DNA of 64,000 nt from Streptomyces griseoluteus (GTDB lineage: Bacteria; Actinomycetota; Actinomycetes; Streptomycetales; Streptomycetaceae). The number at the start of each line of letters is the position of its first letter. The first letter of the stretch is position 1. Below, piece after piece: positions 24,866-34,070 of this stretch. The stretch covers positions 434,001 to 498,000 of the forward strand of contig NZ_SRRU01000001.1 of the NCBI RefSeq assembly GCF_004784465.1, in the 5' to 3' direction. Made by a program: the position numbers and the translations under genes. The notes beneath the pieces are model-generated. The model made no database searches, was not told the DNA's origin, and saw nothing but the letters and a program-made list of their open reading frames with translations.

Positions 24866-26191
24866 GTGGTGACCAGCACAAAGCGCCACAAGCCCGACCG
24901 GCGCACCTATGTTCTCGACACCAGCGTCCTGCTGGCCGACCCCAAGGCCGTGACCCGCTTCGAGGAGCACGAGGTAGTGCTCCCGATCGTCGTGGTCACC
25001 GAGCTGGAGGCCAAGCGGCACCATCCCGAACTCGGCTACTTCGCCCGCCAGGCCCTGCGCCTGCTGGACGACTACCGGGTCAGGTACGGCCGGCTCGACG
25101 CCCCCATCCCGATCGGGGAACTCGGCGGAACCGTCCGTGTCGAGCTCAACCACTCGGACCCCAGCGTGCTGCCCAGCGGCTACCGCCTGGGGGACAACGA
25201 CTCCCGCATCCTCGCGGTGGCCCGGAATCTCCAGGCCGAGGGGTTCGACGTCACCGTCGTGTCGAAGGACCTGCCGCTCCGGATCAAGGCGTCCTCGGTC
25301 GGCCTGCTGGCCGAGGAGTACCGCGCCGAACTCGCCATCACGGACTCCTCCGGCTGGACCGGCATGTCCGAGCTGACGCTCCCCGGCGAACAGGTGGACA
25401 TCCTCTTCGAGGAAGGCCATGTGTTCGTCCCCGAGGCGTCCGAGCTGCCCGTGCACACCGGACTGACCATTCAGTCCGAGCGCGGCAAGGCACTCGGCCG
25501 CGTCACCCCGGACGGCAACGTCCGGCTGGTGCGGGGCGACCGGGAGGCGTTCGGCATCAAGGGCCGCAGCGCCGAGCAGCGCATCGCGCTCGACCTGCTG
25601 CTCGATCCGGACGTCGGCATCCTCTCCATGGGCGGCCGCGCGGGCACCGGCAAGTCGGCGCTGGCGCTCTGCGCCGGCCTGGAGGCGGTCCTGGAGCGCC
25701 GCCAGCACCAGAAGGTGATGGTCTTCCGGCCGCTGTACGCGGTCGGCGGGCAGGAACTCGGCTATCTGCCGGGCAGCGAGTCGGAGAAGATGGGTCCCTG
25801 GGCCCAGGCGGTCTTCGACACGCTCTCGGCGGTCACCAGCCGGGAGGTCATCGAGGAGGTCACGGCGCGCGGGATGCTGGAGGTCCTCCCGCTCACCCAT
25901 ATCCGCGGCCGTTCGCTGCACGACGCCTTCGTGATCGTGGACGAGGCGCAGTCGCTGGAGCGCAACGTACTGCTGACGGTGCTCTCCCGGATCGGCGCCA
26001 ACTCGCGGGTGGTGCTCACCCATGACGTGGCGCAGCGGGACAACCTGCGTGTCGGCCGCTACGACGGCGTGGTGGCCGTCGTGGAGAAGCTGAAGGGGCA
26101 TCCGCTCTTCGCGCACGTCACGCTGAACCGGTCCGAAAGGTCCCAGATCGCGGCGCTGGTGACCGAAATGCTGGAGGACGGCCACATCTGA
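24866..26191 (+). CDS. PIN-PhoH protein (PhoH2-type RNA-acting ATPase)
   Basis: This 441-residue protein joins an N-terminal PIN nuclease domain ([13 protein letters not shown] with Asp18, later VTELEAK and [11 protein letters not shown] acidic residues) to a PhoH ATPase domain from about residue 230. The latter has Walker [12 protein letters not shown] (Lys263) and Walker [10 protein letters not shown] (Asp359). Proteins of this architecture in mycobacteria unwind and cut RNA. Start is one of two adjacent GTG codons (24866 or 24869), after a G-rich site. It is a single-gene unit between two terminators. Confidence 0.93.
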   Translation: MVTSTKRHKPDRRTYVLDTSVLLADPKAVTRFEEHEVVLPIVVVTELEAKRHHPELGYFARQALRLLDDYRVRYGRLDAPIPIGELGGTVRVELNHSDPSVLPSGYRLGDNDSRILAVARNLQAEGFDVTVVSKDLPLRIKASSVGLLAEEYRAELAITDSSGWTGMSELTLPGEQVDILFEEGHVFVPEASELPVHTGLTIQSERGKALGRVTPDGNVRLVRGDREAFGIKGRSAEQRIALDLLLDPDVGILSMGGRAGTGKSALALCAGLEAVLERRQHQKVMVFRPLYAVGGQELGYLPGSESEKMGPWAQAVFDTLSAVTSREVIEEVTARGMLEVLPLTHIRGRSLHDAFVIVDEAQSLERNVLLTVLSRIGANSRVVLTHDVAQRDNLRVGRYDGVVAVVEKLKGHPLFAHVTLNRSERSQIAALVTEMLEDGHI

Positions 26192-26213
26192 CCTGTCCTC
26201 GGACCACCACAGG

Positions 26214-26251
26214 CGCCGCCCGGAGAAGCCGAAGAGCTTAGCCGGGCGGCG
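26214..26251 (+). terminator. Terminator after the PIN-PhoH gene
   Basis: A 10-bp perfect stem (CGCCGCCCGG with CCGGGCGGCG) encloses 18 bases that can form a smaller inner pairing. It lies 22 bases past the stop. Confidence 0.7.
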
Positions 26252-26609
26252 TCTGCGTGCGCGGGTATTTCCTGAATTCCCTTGGGCCAAACGAGGTGTG
26301 AGCTTTCACACGCAACTCGGAATTGCCACTCGCCGCCGGGTTACGGCAGAGTCTCAGTCCTGTCAGGCCCCGCATACGACACACCTGTACCCCGAGGCAC
26401 GTTCCAGCCCCCCGGCAGGCGCGATCCACGGAGCAAGTCGCCAACTCCATAGCGTCGTCGTATGCCGCCCGAGCATCACGCGGCGCTCCCTGTGCGGGAG
26501 TTCCCACCGGGCCCGTGTCTCCTGTGACCCTTCAGTTGGGAGGCCAGTGTCGGGGGCACGATTGCGTCCGCCACGGTCACCGAAGCGGGCGATGCTGGAA
26601 GGAAACCGT
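26252..26609. other. Long leader/promoter region of the SLT-type hydrolase gene
   Basis: This 358-base stretch is unusual in composition: it is less GC-rich than coding DNA (TTTCCTGAATTCCC near 26267) and has no supported gene. A GGAG/CTCC dyad lies near 26430. Streptomyces cell-wall hydrolase genes often carry c-di-AMP (ydaO) riboswitches in such leaders, but I could not match its conserved core here, so no RNA element is called. Confidence 0.35.
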
Positions 26610-27311
26610 GTGAGCCGGATTTCGGTCCGGGGATTCGCAGTGGCCTCCGCCACCGCGGTCACCGCCGTAGGAAGCGTCGTCGGAGTTGCCTCGGGCAGCG
26701 TCGCGCAGAACAACGACGCCGAGCCGACGGCTGCCGACACCACGCTCCTCGCTGAGCTCCCCGCGGATCAGCAGGCGCAGGTTCAGACCGCGTCCCTGAC
26801 GCAGCAGGCGGACGCGCAGGCCATCGCGGCCGACGCGAGCGCCAAGAAGGACGCGGAGGCAGCGGCCCGCAAGGCCGCCGCCGAGACGGCCATCGCCAAG
26901 AAGAAGGACGCCGAGAAGGCGGCCGAGCTGGCGAAGGAGCGGGCCGAGACCAAGGCTGCCGCCGCCGCCAGCCGCAGCGATGTCCGCGACGCCTCCAGCT
27001 TCGCTCCCCAGAGCAGCTACTCCGTCGCCCAGATCCAGGCCATGGCCCGTCAGATGGTGGGCGCCGGCCAGTTCCAGTGCTTCAGCAACATCGTCGACCA
27101 CGAGTCGAGCTGGAACTACCGTGCCGTGAACGCCTCCTCCGGTGCCTACGGTCTCTTCCAGGCCCTGCCCGGCTCCAAGATGTCCTCGGTGGGCGCCGAC
27201 TGGCAGACCAACCCGGCCACCCAGATCAAGTGGGGCCTCAACTACATGGACAGCCGCTACGGCAGCCCGTGCGAGGCGTGGACCTTCTGGCAGGCCAACC
27301 ACTGGTACTGA
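26610..27311 (+). CDS. Secreted SLT-type lytic transglycosylase-like protein
   Basis: This 233-residue exported protein has a signal peptide, an Ala/Lys/Glu-rich coiled-coil region (about 60-120, with repeated AKKDAEAAARKAA-like heptads) and a C-terminal SLT/lysozyme-like domain of about 95 residues. The catalytic Glu165 lies in VDHESSWNYRA, followed by GAYGLFQALPGSKM and the C-terminal WTFWQANHWY. It probably cleaves or remodels peptidoglycan. GTG 26610 is chosen for its AAGGAA site six bases upstream. The fold resembles aggregation-promoting-factor-like Streptomyces hydrolases. Confidence 0.9.
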   Translation: MSRISVRGFAVASATAVTAVGSVVGVASGSVAQNNDAEPTAADTTLLAELPADQQAQVQTASLTQQADAQAIAADASAKKDAEAAARKAAAETAIAKKKDAEKAAELAKERAETKAAAAASRSDVRDASSFAPQSSYSVAQIQAMARQMVGAGQFQCFSNIVDHESSWNYRAVNASSGAYGLFQALPGSKMSSVGADWQTNPATQIKWGLNYMDSRYGSPCEAWTFWQANHWY

Positions 27312-27337
27312 GCGGCTCGTGACACCCGGCCGCGCGC

Positions 27338-27367
27338 AGCCCCTCCCCCTTCACGGGGTGAGGGGCT
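27338..27367 (+). terminator. Terminator after the SLT gene
   Basis: An imperfect hairpin (AGCCCCTC paired with GAGGGGCT, and four further pairs after one mismatch) lies 26 bases beyond the stop. Confidence 0.7.
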
Positions 27368-27455
27368 TTCGCGCGGTACGGTCGTCCTCGCACGGCTCCC
27401 CCGCGTGACGAAGCACGCCGGAGTGGGCCCGGAACGCGGGGGAAGGGTACGGAAC

Positions 27456-28817
27456 ATGACGCGAATGCCAGGATGGCTCGGCCGGCTCGGTGCCGGACTG
27501 ACCGAGATGAGCGAGCGCCTGGACGAGCGCCGCGCCGAGGTGCAGAAGGAGCACGCCGGCCCGGAGGGACCCCCCGAGTCGGTGGCCGTACCCGCGCCGC
27601 GCCCGGCTCCGTCCGCCTCGCGTCCCGACCCCGCGCACGCCGTGCCGTGGGGAGTGCGGGTCGCGGCCGAGGCGGGCTGGCGCCTGCTGGTGCTGGCCGG
27701 CACGGTCTGGGTGCTGATGCGGGTCATCAGCGCCGTGCAGCTCGTGGTGTTCGCGTTCGTCGTGGCCCTGCTGGTGACCGCGCTGCTCCAGCCGACCGTG
27801 GCCCGGCTGATGCGGTACGGCATGCCGCGCGGTCCGTCGACGGCGCTCACCGCCATATCGGGCTTCGTGATCATCGGGCTGCTGGGCTGGTTCGTGACCT
27901 GGCAGGTCATGGAGAACATCGACACCCTCTCCAGCCAGATCCAGAACGGCATCGACGATCTGCGCAACTGGCTGCTGAAGAGCCCGTTCCATGTCACCGA
28001 CAAGCAGATCAACCAGATCGCCAAGAACCTGCGCGAGGCCGTCGGAGCCAACACCGACCAGATAACTTCGGCCGGTCTCGAGGGAGTTCAGGTCGTCGTG
28101 GAGGCGCTGACCGGCATCCTGCTGGTCTTCTTCTCCACGCTCTTCCTGCTCTACGACGGCAGGCGGATCTGGGAGTGGTTCCTGAAGCTGGTGCCCGCCG
28201 CCGCCCGTCCGGGCGTGGCCGGTGCCGGTCCGCGCGCCTGGGCCACCCTGACCGCGTATGTGCGCGGCACGGTGCTGGTCGCGCTGATCGACGCCATATT
28301 CATCGGCCTCGGCATCTACTTCCTCGATGTGCCGATGGCGGTGCCGCTGGCGGTCTTCATCTTCCTGTTCTCGTTCATCCCGCTGGTCGGCGCGGTCGCC
28401 TCCGGCGCGCTCGCCATCGTCGTCGCGCTGGTGACGCAGGGTGTGTTCACCGCCCTGATGACGCTGGTGGTGGTGCTCGCGGTCCAGCAGATCGAGGGCC
28501 ATGTGCTCCAGCCGTTCATCCTGGGCCGGGCGGTGCGGGTCCACCCGCTCGCGGTGGTCCTCACGGTCGCGGCCGGCGGCATGGTGGCCGGCATCGGCGG
28601 CGCGGTGGTCGCCGTACCGCTGGTGGCCGTGACGAACACGGTGGTGGGGTATCTGCGGAAGTACTCGGCCGAGCAGGACTGGCCGGCGACGGAGATCGGG
28701 GACCCGGCGGCCGCGGCGGCCGGGGACGAGCCCGCCGTCCGGGCCGAGGCGGAGCCGGCCGGCACCGCCCCCGAGGACACCCACGAAACCACCGAAGGCC
28801 CCGCTCAGCAGGTGTGA
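27456..28817 (+). CDS. AI-2E family (TqsA/YdiK-like) membrane protein
   Basis: This 453-residue polytopic membrane protein has an N-terminal cytosolic region of about 85 residues, two helices near 90-130, a helix near 155, a soluble loop with amphipathic helices, and four to five C-terminal helices. Landmarks are VFAFVVALLVTALLQP, FLLYDGRRIWEWF and QQIEGHVLQPFILG with HPLAVVL. The family was named for autoinducer-2 export, but many members have other or unknown substrates. ATG 27456 is used, with GGAAGGG upstream. Confidence 0.9.
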   Translation: MTRMPGWLGRLGAGLTEMSERLDERRAEVQKEHAGPEGPPESVAVPAPRPAPSASRPDPAHAVPWGVRVAAEAGWRLLVLAGTVWVLMRVISAVQLVVFAFVVALLVTALLQPTVARLMRYGMPRGPSTALTAISGFVIIGLLGWFVTWQVMENIDTLSSQIQNGIDDLRNWLLKSPFHVTDKQINQIAKNLREAVGANTDQITSAGLEGVQVVVEALTGILLVFFSTLFLLYDGRRIWEWFLKLVPAAARPGVAGAGPRAWATLTAYVRGTVLVALIDAIFIGLGIYFLDVPMAVPLAVFIFLFSFIPLVGAVASGALAIVVALVTQGVFTALMTLVVVLAVQQIEGHVLQPFILGRAVRVHPLAVVLTVAAGGMVAGIGGAVVAVPLVAVTNTVVGYLRKYSAEQDWPATEIGDPAAAAAGDEPAVRAEAEPAGTAPEDTHETTEGPAQQV

Positions 28818-28830
28818 GCGGGGCCTTCGG
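28792..28830. terminator. Bidirectional terminator overlapping the AI-2E gene stop
   Basis: A perfect 16-bp stem (CCGAAGGCCCCGCTCA and its complement at 28815-28830) with a 7-base loop begins inside the last codons of the transporter gene. The TGA stop is part of the right arm. It also ends the leftward ahpD transcript. Confidence 0.88.
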
Positions 28831-28838
28831 GCGGGGTA

Positions 28839-29372
28839 CTACTCGGCGAGGACGGCCTCGGCGTCGAGGGTGACGCCGACCGCCTGGATCACCGAGGCGA
28901 TCTTGAACGCCTCCTGGATCACCTCGCGCTCGACACCGGCCTTGCGGAGCACCTGCTCGTGCGAGTCGAGGCACATACCGCAGCCGTTGATCGCGGAGAC
29001 TGCGAAGGACCACAGCTCGAAGTCGACCTTGTCGACGCCGGGGTTGCCGATGACGTTCATCCGCAGGCCGGCGCGCAGGGTGCCGTACTCGTGGTCCGAC
29101 AGCAGGTGCCGGGTGCGGTAGAAGACGTTGTTCATCGCCATGATGGCGGCGGCGGACTTGGCCGCGTCGTACGCCTCGGGCGAGAGAGCCGCCTTCGCGT
29201 CCGGCTCCAGCTCACGCAGCACGATGGGGGAGCGCGAGGCGATCGCGGTCGCCAGCACGGTGCCCCAGAGCTGCTGCGCGGGGAGGTCGGAGTTGCCGAT
29301 GACCGAGCCCAGGTTGAGCTTCAGGTCCTTGGCGTAGTCCGGGACGCGGGACTTCAGCGAGTCGAGCGACAT
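28839..29372 (-). CDS. ahpD: Alkyl hydroperoxide reductase AhpD
   Basis: This 177-residue protein reduces oxidised AhpC with electrons delivered through dihydrolipoamide, in the cytoplasm. The active-site CxxC is CGMC (Cys131, Cys134), followed by the conserved His138 in LDSHEQVL. Length and spacing match AhpD of mycobacteria almost exactly. It is cotranscribed with ahpC three bases upstream. Confidence 0.96.
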   Translation of the reverse strand: MSLDSLKSRVPDYAKDLKLNLGSVIGNSDLPAQQLWGTVLATAIASRSPIVLRELEPDAKAALSPEAYDAAKSAAAIMAMNNVFYRTRHLLSDHEYGTLRAGLRMNVIGNPGVDKVDFELWSFAVSAINGCGMCLDSHEQVLRKAGVEREVIQEAFKIASVIQAVGVTLDAEAVLAE

Positions 29373-29375
29373 GGG

Positions 29376-29930
29376 TCACTCACCCGCCAGCAGCGCGACC
29401 GGGTCGAGGGTCTCGTCGCCCTTGCTCCAGTTGCACGGGCACAGCTCGTCCGTCTGGAGGGCGTCGAGGACCCGCAGGACCTCCTTGGGGTTACGGCCGA
29501 CGGAGCCGGCGGTCACCATGGTGAACTGGATCTCGTTGTTCTGGTCGACGATGAAGACGGCGCGCTTGGCGAAGCCGTCCTCGCCCTCGATGCCCAGGTC
29601 GCGCATCAGCTCGTGCTTGGAGTCCGCCATCATCGGGAACGGCAGGTCGGTCAGGTCCGGGTGGTCCTTGCGCCAGGCGTGGTGGACGAACTCGGAGTCA
29701 CCGGAGAAGCCGAGGACCTGCGCGTCACGGTCGGCGAACTCGTCGTTCAGCTTGCCGAAGGCCGCGATCTCGGTCGGGCACACGAAGGTGAAGTCCTTGG
29801 GCCACGCGAAGACGATCTTCCACTTGCCCTCGTAGGTCTTGTGGTCGATCGTCTCGAACTCCTTGCCCTTCTCCAGCGAGACGCAGGCGGTCAGTTCGAA
29901 CTCGGGGAACTTGTCACCGACAGTGAGCAC
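29376..29930 (-). CDS. ahpC: Peroxiredoxin AhpC
   Basis: This 184-residue two-cysteine peroxiredoxin reduces peroxides. The peroxidatic Cys51 is in FTFVCPTEIAAFG, and the resolving cysteines are in LCPCNWSKGD (Cys164, Cys166), the double-Cys form typical of actinobacteria where AhpD is the reductase. The start has an AAGGAGAG site. It is divergent from oxyR and should be induced by OxyR on peroxide stress. Confidence 0.97.
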   Translation of the reverse strand: MLTVGDKFPEFELTACVSLEKGKEFETIDHKTYEGKWKIVFAWPKDFTFVCPTEIAAFGKLNDEFADRDAQVLGFSGDSEFVHHAWRKDHPDLTDLPFPMMADSKHELMRDLGIEGEDGFAKRAVFIVDQNNEIQFTMVTAGSVGRNPKEVLRVLDALQTDELCPCNWSKGDETLDPVALLAGE

Positions 29931-30065
29931 GTGCTCTCCTTGCAGCGCGGGGACACCCCAGCTGGCGGGATGTCTCCCATGGGTTGGACTGGGCCGATGG
30001 TGGCACAGGGTGGATTGATTAGTGAAATAGCTACACTCGGTCTGGTTGATCGGAGGTGGCTATCA
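29931..30065. promoter_or_regulatory. oxyR-ahpC divergent promoter region
   Basis: This 135-base spacer contains a comparatively AT-rich core at about 30013-30037 with GATTAGTGAAATAGCTACA, where an OxyR tetramer site would be expected. TACACT (30032-30037) is a possible -10 for oxyR. The GGAGGT ribosome site for oxyR is at 30052-30057. The operator itself is inferred from position. Confidence 0.6.
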
Positions 30066-31034
30066 GTGACCATCAGTAGTGGCAAGCGGAAGCAGCCGAC
30101 CCTGGCGCAGCTGCGGGCCTTCACCGCGGTGGCCGAGCATCTGCACTTCCGGGACGCGGCCGCCGCCATCGGGATGAGCCAGCCGGCGCTGTCCGGGGCG
30201 GTCGCCGCGCTGGAGGAGACCCTCGGCGTGGCCCTGGTGGAGCGTACGACCCGCAAGGTGCTGCTCTCGACCGCCGGGGAGCGGCTCGCGGTGCGGGCCA
30301 AGGCGGTGCTGGCCGAGATGGGCGCGCTGCTGGAGGAGGCCGAGGCGGTACGGGCGCCCTTCACCGGGGTGCTGCGGCTCGGCGCCATCCCGACCGTCGC
30401 CCCCTATCTGCTGCCGACCGTGCTGCGGCTGGTGCACGAGCGCTATCCGCAGCTCGACCTCCAGGTGCACGAGGAGCAGACCGCCAGCCTGCTGGAGGGC
30501 CTGCACTCCGGACGGCTCGACCTGCTGCTGCTCGCCGTGCCGCTCGGCGTGCCCGGTGTGAGTGAACTCCCGCTGTTCGACGAGGACTTCGTGCTCGTCA
30601 CCCCGCTCGGCCATGAACTCGGCTGCCGCAGCGGCATCCCGCGCGAGGCGCTGCGCGAGCTGAACCTGCTGCTGCTGGACGAGGGGCACTGCCTGCGCGA
30701 CCAGGCGCTGGAGATCTGCCGGGAAGCCGGCCGGGAGATCCGGGGCGGTGGCGCGGCCCCGGTCACCACGACCGCCGCCGGACTCTCCACCCTGGTGCAG
30801 CTGGTCGCCGGCGGCCTCGGCTGCACCCTGCTGCCGCGCACCGCGATACGGCTGGAGGCGACCCGTGGCAGCAAGGTCCTCACCAGCTCCTTCACCGGTC
30901 CGGCCCCGAGCCGCCGCATCGCCCTCGCCATGCGCACGGCCGCGGCCCGCTCCGCCGAGTACGAGGAGCTGGCCGCGGCCCTGCGCGAGGCGATGACCCC
31001 GCTGCCCGTACGGATCGTGGGCGCGACGGACTGA
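30066..31034 (+). CDS. oxyR: LysR-family peroxide sensor OxyR
   Basis: This 322-residue regulator has the LysR helix-turn-helix (HFRDAAAAIGMSQPALSGAVAALEE) and the OxyR redox pair Cys209 and Cys218 in EGHCLRDQALEIC, with the same spacing as E. coli Cys199 and Cys208. Oxidation by hydrogen peroxide should form a disulfide that activates transcription of ahpC-ahpD. GTG 30066 follows a GGAGGT site by eight bases. It converges on the ABC permease gene with four bases between stops. Confidence 0.96.
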   Translation: MTISSGKRKQPTLAQLRAFTAVAEHLHFRDAAAAIGMSQPALSGAVAALEETLGVALVERTTRKVLLSTAGERLAVRAKAVLAEMGALLEEAEAVRAPFTGVLRLGAIPTVAPYLLPTVLRLVHERYPQLDLQVHEEQTASLLEGLHSGRLDLLLLAVPLGVPGVSELPLFDEDFVLVTPLGHELGCRSGIPREALRELNLLLLDEGHCLRDQALEICREAGREIRGGGAAPVTTTAAGLSTLVQLVAGGLGCTLLPRTAIRLEATRGSKVLTSSFTGPAPSRRIALAMRTAAARSAEYEELAAALREAMTPLPVRIVGATD

Positions 31035-31038
31035 GCGG

Positions 31039-33384
31039 TTACTCGGTGCGCAGCCCGTCGGGGCGGGTCATGCGGAGCAGGGGCGGCAGGGTGAGGAGGG
31101 TGACCGCGAGGACGACGCCCGCGCCGACGCCGGTCAGCGCCAGGACGTCGGGCCAGACCACGGTCACCTCGGCCGCCGACATCCGCAGCAGCACCGCGCC
31201 GAGGCCCATGCCCACCGCCGCGGCCAGCAGCAGGCCCAGCGTGATGGGGAGGGCCGACTGCCACAGCACCGACAGGCCGAGTGTGCGGCGCCGGGTGCCG
31301 AACGCGACCAGCGCCGACAGCAGCTTGCGCCGCTCGCGCAACTGCTCCAACTGGGAGACCAGCAGGCTCGCCCCGATCAGCATCAGCACGCAGGAGGCGC
31401 CGATCAGCATGCCGGTGCGCAGCGAGGTGTACCGGGCGGACGTCTCGGTCGGCGTCACGGCCATGATGTCCGCGACCGGGTCGACCCGTGCGGCGGTGTT
31501 GCGCACGTACTCCTGCACGTCCGGCAGCGCCTGGTCCATCCGTACGAAGACCTCGCCGGACAGCGCCGGTTCGGCCGCCTTGGGCAGCGCGGCCGGGGTG
31601 ACCAGCAGGCCGTTGGCGCGGGGCATCAGCGAGTCGCCGCGGGCCGTCGCCCAGCGCAGGTGCTCCGGTACCGCGACCGGCACCGAGAGGCCCTGGACGT
31701 CGGCGTACCCGGGGTCGATGTAGGCGTCATGGCCGGGACGCAGCACGGCGTCGCGGGAGGCGCGGTCGAACTCGGTGCCGTACTCCGGACCGGCGAGGGC
31801 GAAGGTGTCGCCGTCGCGGCAGGACGGCAGGTGCGCCAGCTCCCGCAGCGAGGCGCAGTCACCCACGATCACGTCGAGCGCGGCGTCCGCGTCCCGTGGC
31901 TTCTCGCCGAGTGAGGCGGTGGCCAGCCCGACCGAGGCCCGCACCCCCTTGGTCCGGGCGATCGCGGCGGCGGCCGGGCCGACGCGGCTGTGGTCGGAGA
32001 GGGCGATCTCCAGCTGGGCGCGGGAGGGGTCCTTTCCGGTGTTCTTCTCGTACTGGCCCTGCACGCCCGCGAAGAGCATCTGGAGCGCGATGGCACCGGC
32101 CACCGCGACCGCGACGCCGTTGACCGTACGCGCCGCCGTACCGCTGCTCAACTGGAGCCTGCGCACGGCCAGGTGCCAGGACAGCGGGCCCGGGTCGAGC
32201 CGGGCGACGGCGCGTTCCACCAGCCAGGGCAGCAGGGCGGTGACGCCGATCAGGAACAGCAGGACACCGGCGATGACGAGGTACTGGTTGAAGTCGCCGC
32301 CCGAGTGCCCCTGGCCGAACATCGGGTAGAGCAGCGCGAGGCCGGCCAGCGGCAGCAGCAGCCGCCACCACAGCCGGCGCCGGGCGGGCACGGCGGTGCG
32401 GACCACGCCGAGCGGCTCGATGACCACCCCGCGCATGGCCAGCAGCGTCACCAGCACCGCGCACGCCGGGACCGCGAGCGCGACCAGCAGGGCGAGCAGG
32501 GGAGAGGGGTCCAGGTAGGCGGGGTAGAAGCTCTCGCCCATGACCGTCACCGACCCGGCGATCCGGCGTCCGGCCAGGAAGAGGCCGGCCCCGACGACCA
32601 GGCCGATCAGCGAGCCGGCCAGCGCCTCGCCCGCCGCGATCCGGCGGGTGGTGCGGCCGTCGGCGCCCACCAGCCGCAGCGCGGCCAGCCTGCGGTCGCG
32701 CCGCTCGCCGCCGAAGCGCACGGCGGCGGCGATGAACACCGCGACCGGCATCAGCAGCACCACGAACACGACCAGCACCATCATCAGCAGCACCGGGTCG
32801 GCCTGCGCGGTATCCGGCTGCGGGTCGCCGAACGTGCGCAGTCGCTCGGTACGGGCACCCCCGGCCTTCGGCTTCAGTCCCTCGGCGCCCGCGTAGTAGA
32901 CGAGTTCGCGCGGACCCAGCAGCCCCTTCGCGCCGATGGTCCCGGTGATCCGGTACGGCAGCCGCTCGCGCAGCAGTTGGGCGTCGCCGGAGGCGAGGAG
33001 TTCACCCAGCGCGGGGGAGACCAGCATCTCGCCCTTGGCCGGGAAGCGGTCCACGCCCGGTGGCAGCGGGGCCTTCGGGCCCTCGGGTTCGAGGAGGCGG
33101 CCGCGAACGGACTTGGTCCGCCACCAGGTGCCGGTGTCCGCCAGCAGCAGGGTGTCGTCGCCCTTGGGGAGCGGGTGCACGGCGAACGTGTAGTCGGCTC
33201 GGGCCTCCTCCACCGCGTGGCGCGCGGAGACGACACCGGGCAGCGCGGTGGTGAGCAGCAGCAGCGCCACGCCCATACCGACGCCGACCGCGGTCAGCGC
33301 CGTACGGACCCACCCCTCGCGCCCCCCGGTCACGGCGAACCGGGCCCCCATCCCCAGGTCACGGGCGTACTGCCGCGCACTCAC
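31039..33384 (-). CDS. FtsX-like ABC transporter permease
   Basis: This 781-residue membrane protein has two FtsX/MacB repeats, with about eight to ten membrane helices: one N-terminal, three or four around 190-320, and three around 650-770, joined by large extracytoplasmic domains. It has the LDPSPLLALLVALAVPACAVLVTLLA-like hydrophobic core in the first half and a paralogous block near the end. Such permeases with a single ATPase export peptides or act in resistance to envelope-active compounds. Its GTG start overlaps the ATPase stop. Substrate is unknown. Confidence 0.9.
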   Translation of the reverse strand: MSARQYARDLGMGARFAVTGGREGWVRTALTAVGVGMGVALLLLTTALPGVVSARHAVEEARADYTFAVHPLPKGDDTLLLADTGTWWRTKSVRGRLLEPEGPKAPLPPGVDRFPAKGEMLVSPALGELLASGDAQLLRERLPYRITGTIGAKGLLGPRELVYYAGAEGLKPKAGGARTERLRTFGDPQPDTAQADPVLLMMVLVVFVVLLMPVAVFIAAAVRFGGERRDRRLAALRLVGADGRTTRRIAAGEALAGSLIGLVVGAGLFLAGRRIAGSVTVMGESFYPAYLDPSPLLALLVALAVPACAVLVTLLAMRGVVIEPLGVVRTAVPARRRLWWRLLLPLAGLALLYPMFGQGHSGGDFNQYLVIAGVLLFLIGVTALLPWLVERAVARLDPGPLSWHLAVRRLQLSSGTAARTVNGVAVAVAGAIALQMLFAGVQGQYEKNTGKDPSRAQLEIALSDHSRVGPAAAAIARTKGVRASVGLATASLGEKPRDADAALDVIVGDCASLRELAHLPSCRDGDTFALAGPEYGTEFDRASRDAVLRPGHDAYIDPGYADVQGLSVPVAVPEHLRWATARGDSLMPRANGLLVTPAALPKAAEPALSGEVFVRMDQALPDVQEYVRNTAARVDPVADIMAVTPTETSARYTSLRTGMLIGASCVLMLIGASLLVSQLEQLRERRKLLSALVAFGTRRRTLGLSVLWQSALPITLGLLLAAAVGMGLGAVLLRMSAAEVTVVWPDVLALTGVGAGVVLAVTLLTLPPLLRMTRPDGLRTE

Positions 33385-34070
33385 GCGCTGCGCTCCATGT
33401 CCCGCGACCGGCCGTCGCGCACGACGATCTCGCGGTCGGACCAGGCCGCCACCCGTGCCTCGTGGGTGACGAGGACGACGGCCGCGTCGGTCGAGCGGGC
33501 GGCGTCGGTGAGCAGCTCCATCACCCGCTCGCCGTTGAGCGAGTCCAGCGCGCCGGTCGGCTCGTCCGCGAACACCACGCGGGGCCCGGTGACCAGCGCC
33601 CGCGCCACCGCGACCCGCTGGCCCTGGCCGCCGGAGACCTCGCCGGGCCGCTTGCGCCGGAGGTCGTCCACCTCAAGGCGCTCCATCCAGGTGAGCGCGG
33701 CCCGTTCCGCCTCCTTGCGCGGGGTGCCGTTGAGCCGCAGCGGCAGCGCCACGTTCTCCACGCAGGTCAACTCCGGGACGAGCTGGCCGAACTGGAAGAC
33801 GAAGCCGAACTCGCCGCGCCTGAGGGCACTGCGCTCGCTGTCGCTCAGGGTGGTCAGCTCGCGTCCGGCGTAGGTGATCGAGCCGGAGTCGGGCCGGACG
33901 ATCCCGGCGAGGCAGTGCAGCAGCGTGGACTTGCCGGAGCCGGAGGGGCCCATCACGGCGACGACCTCGCCGGGGTGGACGGAGAAGGCGGCGCCGTCCA
34001 GGGCCGCGGTGGGGCCGTAGGACTTGCGCAGGTCCCGGGCGACGAGCAGGGAGCCGTCGGGCGGGGTCAT
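33381..34070 (-). CDS. ABC transporter ATP-binding protein (LolD/MacB type)
   Basis: This 229-residue ATPase has Walker A GPSGSGKST, Q-loop in FGFVFQFGQLVPELT, signature VSGGQGQRVAVARAL, Walker B VVFADEPTGALDS and the H-loop VLVTHEARV. ATG 34070 is chosen since it overlaps the regulator stop in ATGA; a longer start lies inside the regulator gene. It partners with the overlapping permease gene. Confidence 0.95.
   Translation of the reverse strand: MTPPDGSLLVARDLRKSYGPTAALDGAAFSVHPGEVVAVMGPSGSGKSTLLHCLAGIVRPDSGSITYAGRELTTLSDSERSALRRGEFGFVFQFGQLVPELTCVENVALPLRLNGTPRKEAERAALTWMERLEVDDLRRKRPGEVSGGQGQRVAVARALVTGPRVVFADEPTGALDSLNGERVMELLTDAARSTDAAVVLVTHEARVAAWSDREIVVRDGRSRDMERSA

Noticed and set aside
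24597..24881. A 94-codon leftward frame upstream of the PhoH gene.
   Set aside because: Runs across the PhoH ribosome site with no recognisable protein pattern.
26252..26609. A ydaO-type c-di-AMP riboswitch before the SLT gene.
   Set aside because: The conserved core was not recognised by eye, so it is only listed as a test and not as a feature.
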